From contig JAISBK010000209.1 in assembly GCA_031266255.1 (NCBI GenBank), forward strand, positions 1 to 7,328: a stretch of DNA of 7,328 nucleotides. Reading direction: 5' to 3'. Position numbers and translations under genes: made by a program. The notes under the pieces were generated by a model, which ran no database searches, was not told where the DNA came from, and saw nothing but the letters and a program-made list of their open reading frames with translations. Within the stretch, counting starts at the first letter, position 1; every line of letters begins with the position of its first letter. This DNA is from Treponema sp. Lineage in GTDB: Bacteria; Spirochaetota; Spirochaetia; Treponematales; Breznakiellaceae. Of this stretch, positions 1 through 7,017 are shown in pieces.

Positions 1-1
1 G

Positions 2-118
2 AGTGAGGGAGCAAAATACAGTGTGATTGAAGCGTTGAAAGCGGGGGCTACGGATTATATAGTAAAACCCTTAAACGAAAAATATTTACGAGACAAAATA
101 TTTAAGATCATTTCTTAA
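2..118 (+). CDS. CheY-like response regulator, C-terminal end (5' end outside window)
   Basis: This is the last 38 codons of a receiver (REC) domain, ending at TAA 116-118. The visible part reads ...EALKAGATDYIVKPLNEKYL..., which is the classic end of a CheY-like fold. 'AGATDYIVKP' carries the conserved lysine-proline pair (K22-P23 of the fragment) that contacts the phosphoryl group in receiver domains. Only about 15 residues follow the KP motif, so the protein ends with the receiver domain and has no C-terminal output domain. Whether another domain precedes it cannot be seen. It is presumably a phospho-acceptor in a two-component or chemotaxis-like pathway. The fragment is clearly richer in A+T than the genes downstream. 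No terminator is visible in the 58 bases before the next gene, so it may head or belong to the same operon. Confidence 0.85.
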   Translation, partial: SEGAKYSVIEALKAGATDYIVKPLNEKYLRDKIFKIIS

Positions 119-165
119 ACGAGTATTTATGAGAAAGATCATGAAGATAATTGAGTCACTTTGTT

Positions 166-179
166 GAGGGGGGGTGATG
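166..179 (+). promoter_or_regulatory. Ribosome binding site deciding the start of the C-S lyase gene
   Basis: GAGG at 166-169 begins a GA+G7 run (G at 168-174). It lies 7 bases before ATG 177, which is good Shine-Dalgarno spacing. The in-frame GTG at 174-176 is the end of the G run itself and would leave only 4 bases, so ATG 177 is preferred. Confidence 0.6.
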
Positions 180-1298
180 CGGTTTAATTTCGACGAACCG
201 GTGGATCGGCGAGGTTCTGGCAGCGTAAAGTGGGATACCATCGGGGAAAGGGTACTCCCGATGTTTGTGGCGGATATGGACTTTCGTTCCTCTCCCCAGA
301 TTATTGAGGTACTGGAAGCTAAGATTCATCATGGTATCTTCGGTTATGGTCAAGATCTGGAATTTCCCGGGATTATCAAACAATGGTTTCAGGATGCATA
401 CCAGGTACCAATCAAAGAAGAATGGATCGTGCTGCTTCCCGCTATTGTGCCGGTTCTGGCTGCAGTAAGCCGGCTCCGAGAAGGACGGGTTATGATCCCT
501 AGCCCTAACTACCATATACTTCTTGCCGCTCCTGGTAAAGCAGGAAAAGAGACCATACGCTCCCCTCTCAAAAACACCAACGAATATTACGAGATGGACT
601 TTGATGACATGAGGCGGCGTATCGAACCAGATGTCCGGCTTTTCTATCTCTGCAATCCCCATAATCCGGTAGGTCGGGTATACACGTATGAAGAGCTTAA
701 GGAATTGAGCTGTTTTGCGGAGGAGCAAAACCTGATCATTGTATCTGACGAGGCACATTGCGGTCTCGTTTTTGATGGCCGGCGTCACATTCCCTTTTTT
801 TCTATAGACGAGTATGCTGCGGAACACAGCATAACCATTATGGGACCAGGAAAAACTTATAACTTGGCCGGACTCCCCTTTGGCTTCGCCATTATCCCCA
901 ATGGTACCTTACGCCAGGAATTCAACAAAACCTGCTATAGTCTGCCCAACCCAGGAATCCTCAATGTGGCCGCGGCAAAAGCTGCCTACGGCTCATCTGA
1001 ACCGTGGCGGCTCCAACTGGTGGATTACCTTCAGGGGAATCGGGATTACTTTGAAAAGGCGCTCCGGGAACAGTTCCCGGCAATCAAGATGACTCATGTG
1101 GAGGGGACCTATCTCCAGTGGGTCGATTTCCGTCCTCTAGGCATCGAAGATCCTTATCAGTGGCTTCTTGACAAAGTAAAGATACTTCCGAATAAAGGTG
1201 AACCGTTTGGACTTGAGGGTTATGTACGATTCAACTTGGGTACCACCCGTGCACGACTCGAGGAAGCCATAGGACGAATAACCAGCGTAATTGCATAA
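177..1298 (+). CDS. MalY/PatB-family PLP-dependent C-S lyase (cystathionine beta-lyase / cystalysin-like)
   Basis: A 373-residue fold-type I PLP enzyme, slightly shorter than the roughly 390-400 residues usual for MalY/PatB proteins. Family signatures run in order. They are 'DRRGSGSVKWD' (10-20) and 'VADMDF' (31-36) near the N-terminus, then 'CNPHNPVGRVY' (159-169) with cofactor-contacting N163. 'SDEAHCGLVFDG' (190-201) follows with D191, which pairs with the pyridine nitrogen. K226 in 'GPGKTYNLAGL' is the Schiff-base lysine. 'EGTYLQWVDFRPLG' (309-322) follows, and R351 in 'VRFNLGTTR' is the expected carboxylate-binding arginine. The family cleaves cysteine, cystathionine or cystine-type C-S bonds to pyruvate, ammonia and a thiol or sulfide in the cytosol. 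Several stretches ('EGTYLQWxDFR', 'PHNPVGRV') match what I recall of Treponema denticola cystalysin. The residue before the lysine is Gly rather than the usual Ser. The next gene follows after 27 bases in the same direction. Substrate cannot be decided from sequence, and an aminotransferase label is possible but less likely. Confidence 0.92.
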   Translation: MRFNFDEPVDRRGSGSVKWDTIGERVLPMFVADMDFRSSPQIIEVLEAKIHHGIFGYGQDLEFPGIIKQWFQDAYQVPIKEEWIVLLPAIVPVLAAVSRLREGRVMIPSPNYHILLAAPGKAGKETIRSPLKNTNEYYEMDFDDMRRRIEPDVRLFYLCNPHNPVGRVYTYEELKELSCFAEEQNLIIVSDEAHCGLVFDGRRHIPFFSIDEYAAEHSITIMGPGKTYNLAGLPFGFAIIPNGTLRQEFNKTCYSLPNPGILNVAAAKAAYGSSEPWRLQLVDYLQGNRDYFEKALREQFPAIKMTHVEGTYLQWVDFRPLGIEDPYQWLLDKVKILPNKGEPFGLEGYVRFNLGTTRARLEEAIGRITSVIA

Positions 1299-1325
1299 TC
1301 TCGGTAAATTATCTAAGATAACGTG

Positions 1326-4300
1326 ATGGAGACTAGACACGCCGCGTTACGGCTTGGACTTGATATTGGTTCCACTACGGTAAAAGCCGTTTTGATGGAA
1401 CCAGATCATAAAAAAGTTCTTTTTTCTCGATATAAACGACACAATGCTTGCCAGGTGGAAACCGTACAGACCCTATTGGCCGATATTGGCGCCCAGTTTC
1501 CCGATACGCCCGTGAGAGCCGCGGTCTGCGGATCCGGGGGAAAACCTATTGCCGAGGCCCTTAACGCGCCCTTTGTACAAGAAGTGGTAGCTAATGCGGT
1601 GGCGGTGCGGACCTTTTATCCTGAAGCCCGGGTTGCCATAGAACTGGGTGGGCAGGACGCGAAAATCGTGTTTTTTTACTATGACCAACAGTCCCAGCGC
1701 CTGGTGGCTTCAGATATGCGGATGAATGGAAGTTGCGCCGGGGGAACCGGGGCGTTTATTGACGAAGTTGCCGCCCTTTTACGGATTCCGGTGGAAGATT
1801 TTGAAGCGCTGGCTGCCCAGGGAACCGCGGTATACGAGATTTCCGGCCGTTGTGGGGTGTTTGCCAAAACCGATATTCAGCCTTTGCTCAACCAGGGCGG
1901 GCTCCATGCAGACATAGCTCTTTCAACCTTTCACGCCATTGCCAAACAGACCATCGGCGGCCTTGCCCAGGGACTGGAACTCACCCCGCCTATCATCTTT
2001 GAAGGGGGTCCGCTAACCTTTAACCCCACCTTGATCCAGGTGTTTGCCCAGCGTTTGGGTTTATGTGAAGCAGACTGCATCTGTCCTCCCAATCCCGAAA
2101 CCCTGATTGCCTATGGCGCGGCTTTATCCATAGACGCGTTGTTCCCTGATCAGTATCAGGACTTAGATCTCAAGCAAGGACGAGCAGCCCTTGCTCGTTT
2201 CCGTGCAAGGCTTGAGCATGAGCACTATGAAACGAAGCAGGTCTTTTTTGCCGATCCTGCGGAACGCGTGGATTTTGAATCTCGGCATGGCCTGCCCTCA
2301 ATGGCCCCCTATACCGGTACACCTGGGAAACCCACCCAGGTGTATGTGGGTATTGATGCCGGGTCTACCACCAGTAAACTGGTGCTCTTGGATACCCAGG
2401 AGCAGGTAGTAGATCGGTTTTATGCCCATAACCAAGGGGATCCGCTGCGGGTTATTCAAAAGGCCTTGCTGCAGTTAAAGCGGAAATACGAAGATGCAGG
2501 TATACCCCTGGAAGTCCTGGCAGTGGGAACCACCGGATATGGGGAATTGCTCTTTGATAAAGCCTTTGGCGCGGATTACCATACGATAGAAACCGTTGCC
2601 CATGCCGCAGCCGCTCAAAAATATGCGCCCCAGGTGAGTTTTGTTCTGGATATAGGCGGACAGGACATGAAAGCAATCAGCATTTCCCAGGGGGTTGTAA
2701 CCAATATCACGGTAAACGAAGCCTGCTCTTCTGGGTGTGGTTCATTTCTGGAAAATTTTGCCCTGAATCTAAATATTCCCCTGGATCGTATCTCCGAAAC
2801 CGCGTTTAATGCCCCGCATCCTGCGGAACTGGGAAGCCGCTGCACGGTGTTTATGAATAGCGCGGTCATCACGGAACAGAAAAACGGCAAGCAGCCGGAA
2901 GACATCATGGCTGGCCTGTGCCGCTCGATCATTGAAAATGTGTTTACCAAGGTGGTACGGATTTCCAATGTTGCCGCGCTGGGAGACCAGATTGTGGTTC
3001 AGGGAGGGACCTTCAAAAACGATGCGGTCCTGCGGGCTTTGGAGCAATACCTCGGGAAACCAGTGGTCCGTGCTCCCTATCCAGGGGAGATGGGCGCCAT
3101 TGGTATTGCCCTGTTGACCAAACGGGAAATCACCGAAAAAGGGTTCACCTCCCCCCACGGCCCGCGGGACAAAACCAGGTTTATCGGCTTTGACGCGCTG
3201 GAGCGGTTTGATTACACCCAGGAATCCAATGTAACCTGCCCCTTTTGCGGGAATAATTGTAACCGCATTCTGGTACGGTTTTCCAATGGTACTGCCTGGG
3301 TTACGGGAAACCGCTGCGAACGGGGGGAAATACTGGGGGATCCGAAGGATCCTGCCTTGCGGGAGCAGGTGAAGCGGGTAAGCGCCCAAATGGAGGCGGT
3401 TCCTGATATGGTATCCTTTCGGGAAACCCTGCTCTTCAAGGATTATCCGGTTACAGCCCTGGCTGCTGAACAAGATTGTACCATTGGATTACCCCGGGTC
3501 TTGGACTTTTGGCGTACCATGCCCTTTTTTACCACCTTTTTTCATGCCCTGGGATTCAAAACCAAGATATCCCGTCCCAGTTCCCGTAAGCTCTTTGAAA
3601 CAGGGCTGCCTTTCGTGGCGTCTGACACGGTGTGTTTTCCGGCAAAATTGGTCCACGGACACCTGCACGATCTGGCGGAAGCTGGGGTGGACCGGGTGTT
3701 CCTGCCTCTCTTTTGCCGGCTCCCTTCGGAAAACCAGGAACCCCAGAGCACCTATACCTGTCCGGTTTTGAAGGGCTATCCCCTGGTGGTAAAATACTCC
3801 GAAGACCCTACGCGGCGGTGGAAGCTTCCCCTGGATACGCCGGTGTTTCACTGGTTCAAGAAGCGGGATCGGAACCTGCAACTATGCCGGTATATGCAGG
3901 AAACCTTTGCCATTCCCCCAGCCCTTTGCCGCCGGGCCATTGCCCAGGGAGATGCGGCCCTGGCTGCGTTCAATGCTGCCTTGACCCGTGAAGGCGAGCG
4001 GATCATCGCCCAAGTAGAACAAGCCGGACAATTCGCGGTGGTGTTGGCCGGGAGGCATTACCAGTTTGATACCTTGGTGAACCATCAGCTCTCCCGCTAT
4101 TTTACCGGCATGGGTATTCCGGTTATCACCGTGGACGCTTTGCCGGGAGTACAGACCGTGGATCTGCGCAAAACCCGGTTGGACATCACCAACAACAACC
4201 ACGCCCGGCTTCTGGCCGGGGCGATTATCACCGCGGAGCATCCGGCCCTGGAATATGTGGAGATTTTCAGCTTCGGCTGCGGTCACGATGCCCTGTATAC

Positions 4301-5744
4301 CGATGAAGTAAGCCGGATATTGCAGACCATCTCGGGGAAATCTCCTTTGATCTTAAAACTCGATGAAAGCGATATAACCGGTCCTTTACGCATCCGGGTG
4401 CGCTCCTTTATTGAAACCGTGCAGCTCAGGCGGAAAAAGCAGCAGCAGGGTTTTGTTACCCCGCAAGCATTACCGGAGCCTTACCCGGTAAAATTTACCA
4501 AAAAGGATGTGCCCTATAAAACCGTGCTCGTTCCGAATGTAAGCCCTGGGTTTTGTAAGATCCTCACCGCCGCGCTCAGGCAGGAAGGACTCAAAGCCGA
4601 GGCCCTGCCCCTGGGGGGTAAAGCGGCCATGCGGTACGGTAAACGGTACGTCCATAACGATTCCTGTTTTCCAGCACAAATGATTATCGGTGAGGCGATT
4701 GCCGCGCTGAAGAGCGGCCGCTACGATCCCGCGCAGGTGGTGGTGGGTACCGGTAAGACGCTCTGCGATTGCCGATTGGTCAATTATATGGCCCTGACCA
4801 GAAGCGCGCTGGACGAAGCAGGATACACCGAGGTGCCGATTCTTTCCACGGATTTTCTTGACGCCAAGAACATGCATCCAGGTTTCCGGTTCAGCAAGCT
4901 CACCTATGCCCGGAGCGCGTGGTGTTTGATGATGGTAGATGTACTTGAGGATCTGCGCCGGAAGATCCGTCCCTATGAAAAGGTCCCGGGGGAAACCGAC
5001 CGGGTGGTGATGGAGGGCATTGACGCAATCGGTACGGCCTTGCAGCGCAAGGGCATGTTTGGCGCACTGGGAGCTTACAAAAAAACCATGTTCCGCCTTT
5101 GCACGGTCCGGTACGATCGGAGCGTGCGCAAACGCCGGGTCTTTATTACCGGCGAATACCTGTTAACCTTTCATCCGGGGTCTAATTATCATATTGAAGC
5201 GTACCTGGAGCAGCACCAAATGGAAGTGGTCCTACCCCGCATGTACGATATTTACCGTAACCTGATGCTCTTTCATACGATTTCTGAGGTGAAAGACTTT
5301 AAGGTCCACCACAGTTTGGGGGATCTTCTCTATGCCTTTGGAGGGGACGCGTATTCGGATATTGCCCTGGACATTATCGAAAGGATAGCCTGCGTCCACC
5401 CCTTATTTGAGCCGGCGATGCGGCTTCCCCAGATGGCGGCCTTGAGCGACCCTATTATTCATAGGTCCATTCAGTCGGGGGAGGGCTTTATTATGGCTGC
5501 GGACCTGCTGCACCACGCAGCGCAAGGGATACGTTCTTTTGTGGTTTTGCAGCCCTTTGGCTGTCTCCCCAATCATGTGTGCGGCCGGGGACTCATCAAG
5601 CGCATTAAAGCGGAGTACCCGGAAATCCAGGTCCTGCCCTTGGATTACGACCCGGACATGAGTTTTGCCAATATTGAAAACCGGCTGCAAATGCTCATCA
5701 TGAACGCCCGCACCTACACTCCGGAGCTTGCGGCCCATGCTTGA
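1326..5744 (+). CDS. Fused 2-hydroxyacyl-CoA dehydratase activase (tandem ASKHA) with DUF2229/HgdB-like double-cubane-type half
   Basis: A 1472-residue uninterrupted protein, typical in length for the long fused form of the BadF/BadG/BcrA/BcrD family. Domain 1 (about 9-270) is an ASKHA ATPase, with 'GLDIGSTTVK' (11-20), 'ELGGQDAK' (106-113), cluster cysteines C137 in 'NGSCAGGTGAF' and C176 in 'SGRCGVF', and 'FEGG' (225-228). Domain 2 (about 339-600) repeats the pattern, with 'VGIDAGSTTSK' (341-351), 'DIGGQDMK' (442-449), C467, C506 and 'VQGG' (558-561). A CPFC-x3-C cluster (C638, C641, C645) plus C664 follows. The DUF2229 region (about 719-800) has 'IGLPRVLDFW', C770 in 'CFPAKLVHGHL' and C797. 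The C-terminal half resembles the dehydratase D-component/DCCP fold, with 'FGCGHDAL' (C985), 'NDSCFPAQM' (C1114), 'CDCR' (C1147, C1149) and 'PFGCLPNHVCG' (C1413, C1419). Related activases use ATP to drive electrons from one [4Fe-4S] cluster to a catalytic iron-sulfur site; the substrate here is unknown. GTG 1323 is an alternative start. Neither start has a clear Shine-Dalgarno, and translation may depend on the lyase gene upstream. The stop overlaps the next gene. Confidence 0.9.
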   Translation: METRHAALRLGLDIGSTTVKAVLMEPDHKKVLFSRYKRHNACQVETVQTLLADIGAQFPDTPVRAAVCGSGGKPIAEALNAPFVQEVVANAVAVRTFYPEARVAIELGGQDAKIVFFYYDQQSQRLVASDMRMNGSCAGGTGAFIDEVAALLRIPVEDFEALAAQGTAVYEISGRCGVFAKTDIQPLLNQGGLHADIALSTFHAIAKQTIGGLAQGLELTPPIIFEGGPLTFNPTLIQVFAQRLGLCEADCICPPNPETLIAYGAALSIDALFPDQYQDLDLKQGRAALARFRARLEHEHYETKQVFFADPAERVDFESRHGLPSMAPYTGTPGKPTQVYVGIDAGSTTSKLVLLDTQEQVVDRFYAHNQGDPLRVIQKALLQLKRKYEDAGIPLEVLAVGTTGYGELLFDKAFGADYHTIETVAHAAAAQKYAPQVSFVLDIGGQDMKAISISQGVVTNITVNEACSSGCGSFLENFALNLNIPLDRISETAFNAPHPAELGSRCTVFMNSAVITEQKNGKQPEDIMAGLCRSIIENVFTKVVRISNVAALGDQIVVQGGTFKNDAVLRALEQYLGKPVVRAPYPGEMGAIGIALLTKREITEKGFTSPHGPRDKTRFIGFDALERFDYTQESNVTCPFCGNNCNRILVRFSNGTAWVTGNRCERGEILGDPKDPALREQVKRVSAQMEAVPDMVSFRETLLFKDYPVTALAAEQDCTIGLPRVLDFWRTMPFFTTFFHALGFKTKISRPSSRKLFETGLPFVASDTVCFPAKLVHGHLHDLAEAGVDRVFLPLFCRLPSENQEPQSTYTCPVLKGYPLVVKYSEDPTRRWKLPLDTPVFHWFKKRDRNLQLCRYMQETFAIPPALCRRAIAQGDAALAAFNAALTREGERIIAQVEQAGQFAVVLAGRHYQFDTLVNHQLSRYFTGMGIPVITVDALPGVQTVDLRKTRLDITNNNHARLLAGAIITAEHPALEYVEIFSFGCGHDALYTDEVSRILQTISGKSPLILKLDESDITGPLRIRVRSFIETVQLRRKKQQQGFVTPQALPEPYPVKFTKKDVPYKTVLVPNVSPGFCKILTAALRQEGLKAEALPLGGKAAMRYGKRYVHNDSCFPAQMIIGEAIAALKSGRYDPAQVVVGTGKTLCDCRLVNYMALTRSALDEAGYTEVPILSTDFLDAKNMHPGFRFSKLTYARSAWCLMMVDVLEDLRRKIRPYEKVPGETDRVVMEGIDAIGTALQRKGMFGALGAYKKTMFRLCTVRYDRSVRKRRVFITGEYLLTFHPGSNYHIEAYLEQHQMEVVLPRMYDIYRNLMLFHTISEVKDFKVHHSLGDLLYAFGGDAYSDIALDIIERIACVHPLFEPAMRLPQMAALSDPIIHRSIQSGEGFIMAADLLHHAAQGIRSFVVLQPFGCLPNHVCGRGLIKRIKAEYPEIQVLPLDYDPDMSFANIENRLQMLIMNARTYTPELAAHA
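5723..5739 (+). promoter_or_regulatory. Ribosome binding site and start overlap for the CmpB-like gene
   Basis: GGAG at 5723-5726 lies 10 bases before ATG 5737, inside the last codons of the upstream gene. The upstream stop TGA is at 5742-5744, giving an 8-base overlap. An in-frame TTG at 5728 is too close to this GGAG to use it, and ATG 5749 is a possible later start. ATG 5737 is chosen. Confidence 0.5.
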
Positions 5745-6312
5745 TTTCATGCATATCACCCTGGAACAGGGTATTTTTTCCTTCTTCTTTTTCTCCTTGA
5801 ACGGCTGGGTTGGAGAAACAATTATGGAATCCATCGTACGCAAGCGTTTTGTGAGCAAGGGGGTGTTTACCGGCCCGTGGGTTCCGGTGCATGGACTGGG
5901 GGCCTTTGTGGTGTATGGGGCGCTCTCGCCCTTCAAAGCCTATCCGCTGCTGGTATTTGTGGCAGGAGCGGCACTTTGTACCATTGTGGAATACCTGGCC
6001 GCACTCTTTTTGGAAAACGTATTGCACATTCGGGGGTGGGATTATGATACCTACCCCTTTACCCAGCACTACAATTACAAACGGCGGGTGGCCCTCACCA
6101 CCTCCCTCTTTTTCGGCTTCGTGGCTATGGGGTTGTTGTATTTTTATTGGGAGATTCCGCTGCGGATAATCACGGTTATTGGACAGGCTATGCTGATTAA
6201 ACTTGATGCCCTTCTCATAAGCTTCTTTGTGGTGGACGTGGTCTATACTTCATTCAAGTGCATCAGGAATTACCGTGCCGGGATTCCGAATAAAACCGTT
6301 GGTTTGGAATGA
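5737..6312 (+). CDS. CmpB-like multi-spanning membrane protein (putative ABC transporter permease family, PF06541-type)
   Basis: A 191-residue integral membrane protein with about five hydrophobic stretches, near residues 8-28, 50-64, 69-93, 117-138 and 146-173. Family landmarks are 'LNGWVGETI' (21-29), 'KGVFTGPWVPVHGLGA' (41-56), 'VEYLAALFLE' (84-93) and 'WDYDTYPF' (101-108). This combination (GWxGE, GPxxPxxG, EYxxxxxLE) is what I associate with the Pfam group named putative ABC-transporter type IV or CmpB. The name is historical: no ATPase gene or substrate-binding protein lies nearby and no transport function is shown. The C-terminus (about 174-191) is polar and basic and likely cytosolic. 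The gene overlaps the activase gene by 8 bases, and its TGA shares ATGA with the next start, so the three are very likely co-translated. Small proteins of this kind are often next to an HD-domain gene in anaerobes, as here. Function is unknown. Confidence 0.82.
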   Translation: MLDFMHITLEQGIFSFFFFSLNGWVGETIMESIVRKRFVSKGVFTGPWVPVHGLGAFVVYGALSPFKAYPLLVFVAGAALCTIVEYLAALFLENVLHIRGWDYDTYPFTQHYNYKRRVALTTSLFFGFVAMGLLYFYWEIPLRIITVIGQAMLIKLDALLISFFVVDVVYTSFKCIRNYRAGIPNKTVGLE

Positions 6313-6752
6313 AAGATCCGGCGCTCTTTGATCGGTTTGCCCAGGACATTCTTGAAAATGCGGTGTTTGCCCAATGCCGGTGTTTTATGCAGCATGGCAG
6401 GATATCCGTGTATGCCCATAGTCTTTCGGTGGCCCGGATGAGTTTCAGGATGGCTGAGGGTATACCGGGTTTAGACCTAAGAAGCCTGGTCAGGGCGGCA
6501 TTATTGCACGACTTTTTCCTGTACGACTGGCATGTGCCTGAGAAGATGTGGTCTCTGCACGGGTGGACCCATCCGGTAACCGCCGCGGAAAACGCCCGAA
6601 CCTATTTTCAGGTGTCGGACAAAGAATACTCTCTGATTCGCACCCACATGTGGCCCTACACCTTGCTGCACCCTCCGGTATACCGGGAAGGGTGGATCAT
6701 CTGCGCCGCAGACAAAGCCTGTTCCGCCATAGAAACCCTGTTTAGACGTTAA
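6309..6752 (+). CDS. Small HD-domain metal-dependent phosphohydrolase
   Basis: A 147-residue soluble protein consisting of essentially one HD domain. Candidate metal ligands appear in the expected order: H37 in 'YAHSLSVA', the H67-D68 doublet in 'ALLHDFFLYDWH', and D135 in 'ICAADKACSAIE'. Further histidines lie between, H84 and H88 in 'LHGWTHP', H113 in 'RTHMWP' and H121. The 'HGxTHP', 'THMxP' and 'DKxCSxxE' motifs recall a subgroup of small bacterial HD proteins from anaerobes. HD enzymes hydrolyse phosphomonoester or phosphodiester bonds, commonly in nucleotides; the substrate here is unknown. ATG 6309 overlaps the stop of the membrane-protein gene (ATGA), which points to translational coupling and a shared process. 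One idea is that the HD enzyme acts on a nucleotide or lipid-linked phosphate at the membrane; this is inference only. The gene is the last of the apparent operon, and a 576-base tract without a firm gene follows. Confidence 0.88.
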   Translation: MKDPALFDRFAQDILENAVFAQCRCFMQHGRISVYAHSLSVARMSFRMAEGIPGLDLRSLVRAALLHDFFLYDWHVPEKMWSLHGWTHPVTAAENARTYFQVSDKEYSLIRTHMWPYTLLHPPVYREGWIICAADKACSAIETLFRR

Positions 6753-6807
6753 GTCCCTTTCGTACACTCGTTTTGAGGGCTTGAAAATTTCTCTGTTAAA
6801 AATCAGT

Positions 6808-6844
6808 GAAAATGTCCTATAGTGCGTTCAATAGAAATGTCCTA
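6808..6844 (+). repeat. Two direct copies of AAATGTCCTA, 25 bases apart (possible transposon-end binding sites)
   Basis: The motif AAATGTCCTA occurs at 6810-6819 and 6835-6844, each preceded by G or GA. The spacing of 25 bases places both copies on nearly the same helical face. Ordered short repeats like this are typical of transposase-binding sites in the ends of some insertion sequences, and the motif is reminiscent of IS21-like ends. No transposase gene or second end is visible in the window. It could be a solitary end, a decayed element, or operator sites for an unrelated regulator. Confidence 0.4.
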
Positions 6845-6846
6845 GA

Positions 6847-6857
6847 TTCGCAGCGAA
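6847..6857. repeat. Short dyad TTCGC-A-GCGAA
   Basis: A perfect 5+5 inverted repeat around a single A, three bases after the second AAATGTCCTA copy. It is too tight to form an RNA hairpin, so if functional it would be a protein-binding site. It may simply be chance. Confidence 0.25.
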
Positions 6858-6932
6858 GGGATTCATACCCAAGAACCCACTCACCGGTTCGCGGGGGAGC
6901 TTTATGGTGTTATTATAGCTTTGGAACAGCCT

Positions 6933-7017
6933 CAGCATATAATGTTATATCTTAGTATATCAATATGGCATTAATAAAATATCATTATAAATCATTATAT
7001 TATTTTGAAAATTTTTC
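6933..7017. repeat. AT-rich block with inverted and tandem repeats upstream of the 7018 promoter
   Basis: This stretch is far richer in A+T than the operon before it or the leader after it. It contains a perfect 6+6 inverted repeat ATATAA-TG-TTATAT (6937-6950). It also has a 10-base tandem duplication, ATCATTATAA followed by ATCATTATAT (6981-7000), and ends in an A/T run just before a TTGACA box. The 9-base word CAGCATATA occurs at 6933-6941 and again at 7033-7041 less its last base (CAGCATAT shared through 7040 with the final A). A/T tracts in this position can act as UP elements or be curved DNA. No coding potential is seen. Confidence 0.5.

Noticed and set aside
129..167. 12-codon ORF (MRKIMKIIESLC) just before the lyase start, possible leader peptide
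   Set aside because: No ribosome site, no attenuator-like hairpin and no run of regulatory codons. Such short frames are expected by chance.
156..827. Long minus-strand open frame opposite the C-S lyase gene
   Set aside because: It is antisense to a gene with clear catalytic motifs, and its translation shows no recognisable domain.
2769..3473. Minus-strand open frame of 234 codons opposite the activase gene
   Set aside because: The plus frame carries the ASKHA and cysteine motifs. The minus frame looks like a codon-bias shadow.
6751..6782. Possible terminator after the HD gene: AAGTCCCT pairing with AGGGCTT
   Set aside because: The stem is about 7 base pairs with a bulge, the loop is about 17 bases, and no T run follows. 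It is too weak to call.
6870..6890. GAACC...GGTTC hairpin with a tRNA T-loop-like GGTTCG
   Set aside because: Only 5 base pairs around an 8-base loop, with no acceptor stem, anticodon arm or D-arm around it.
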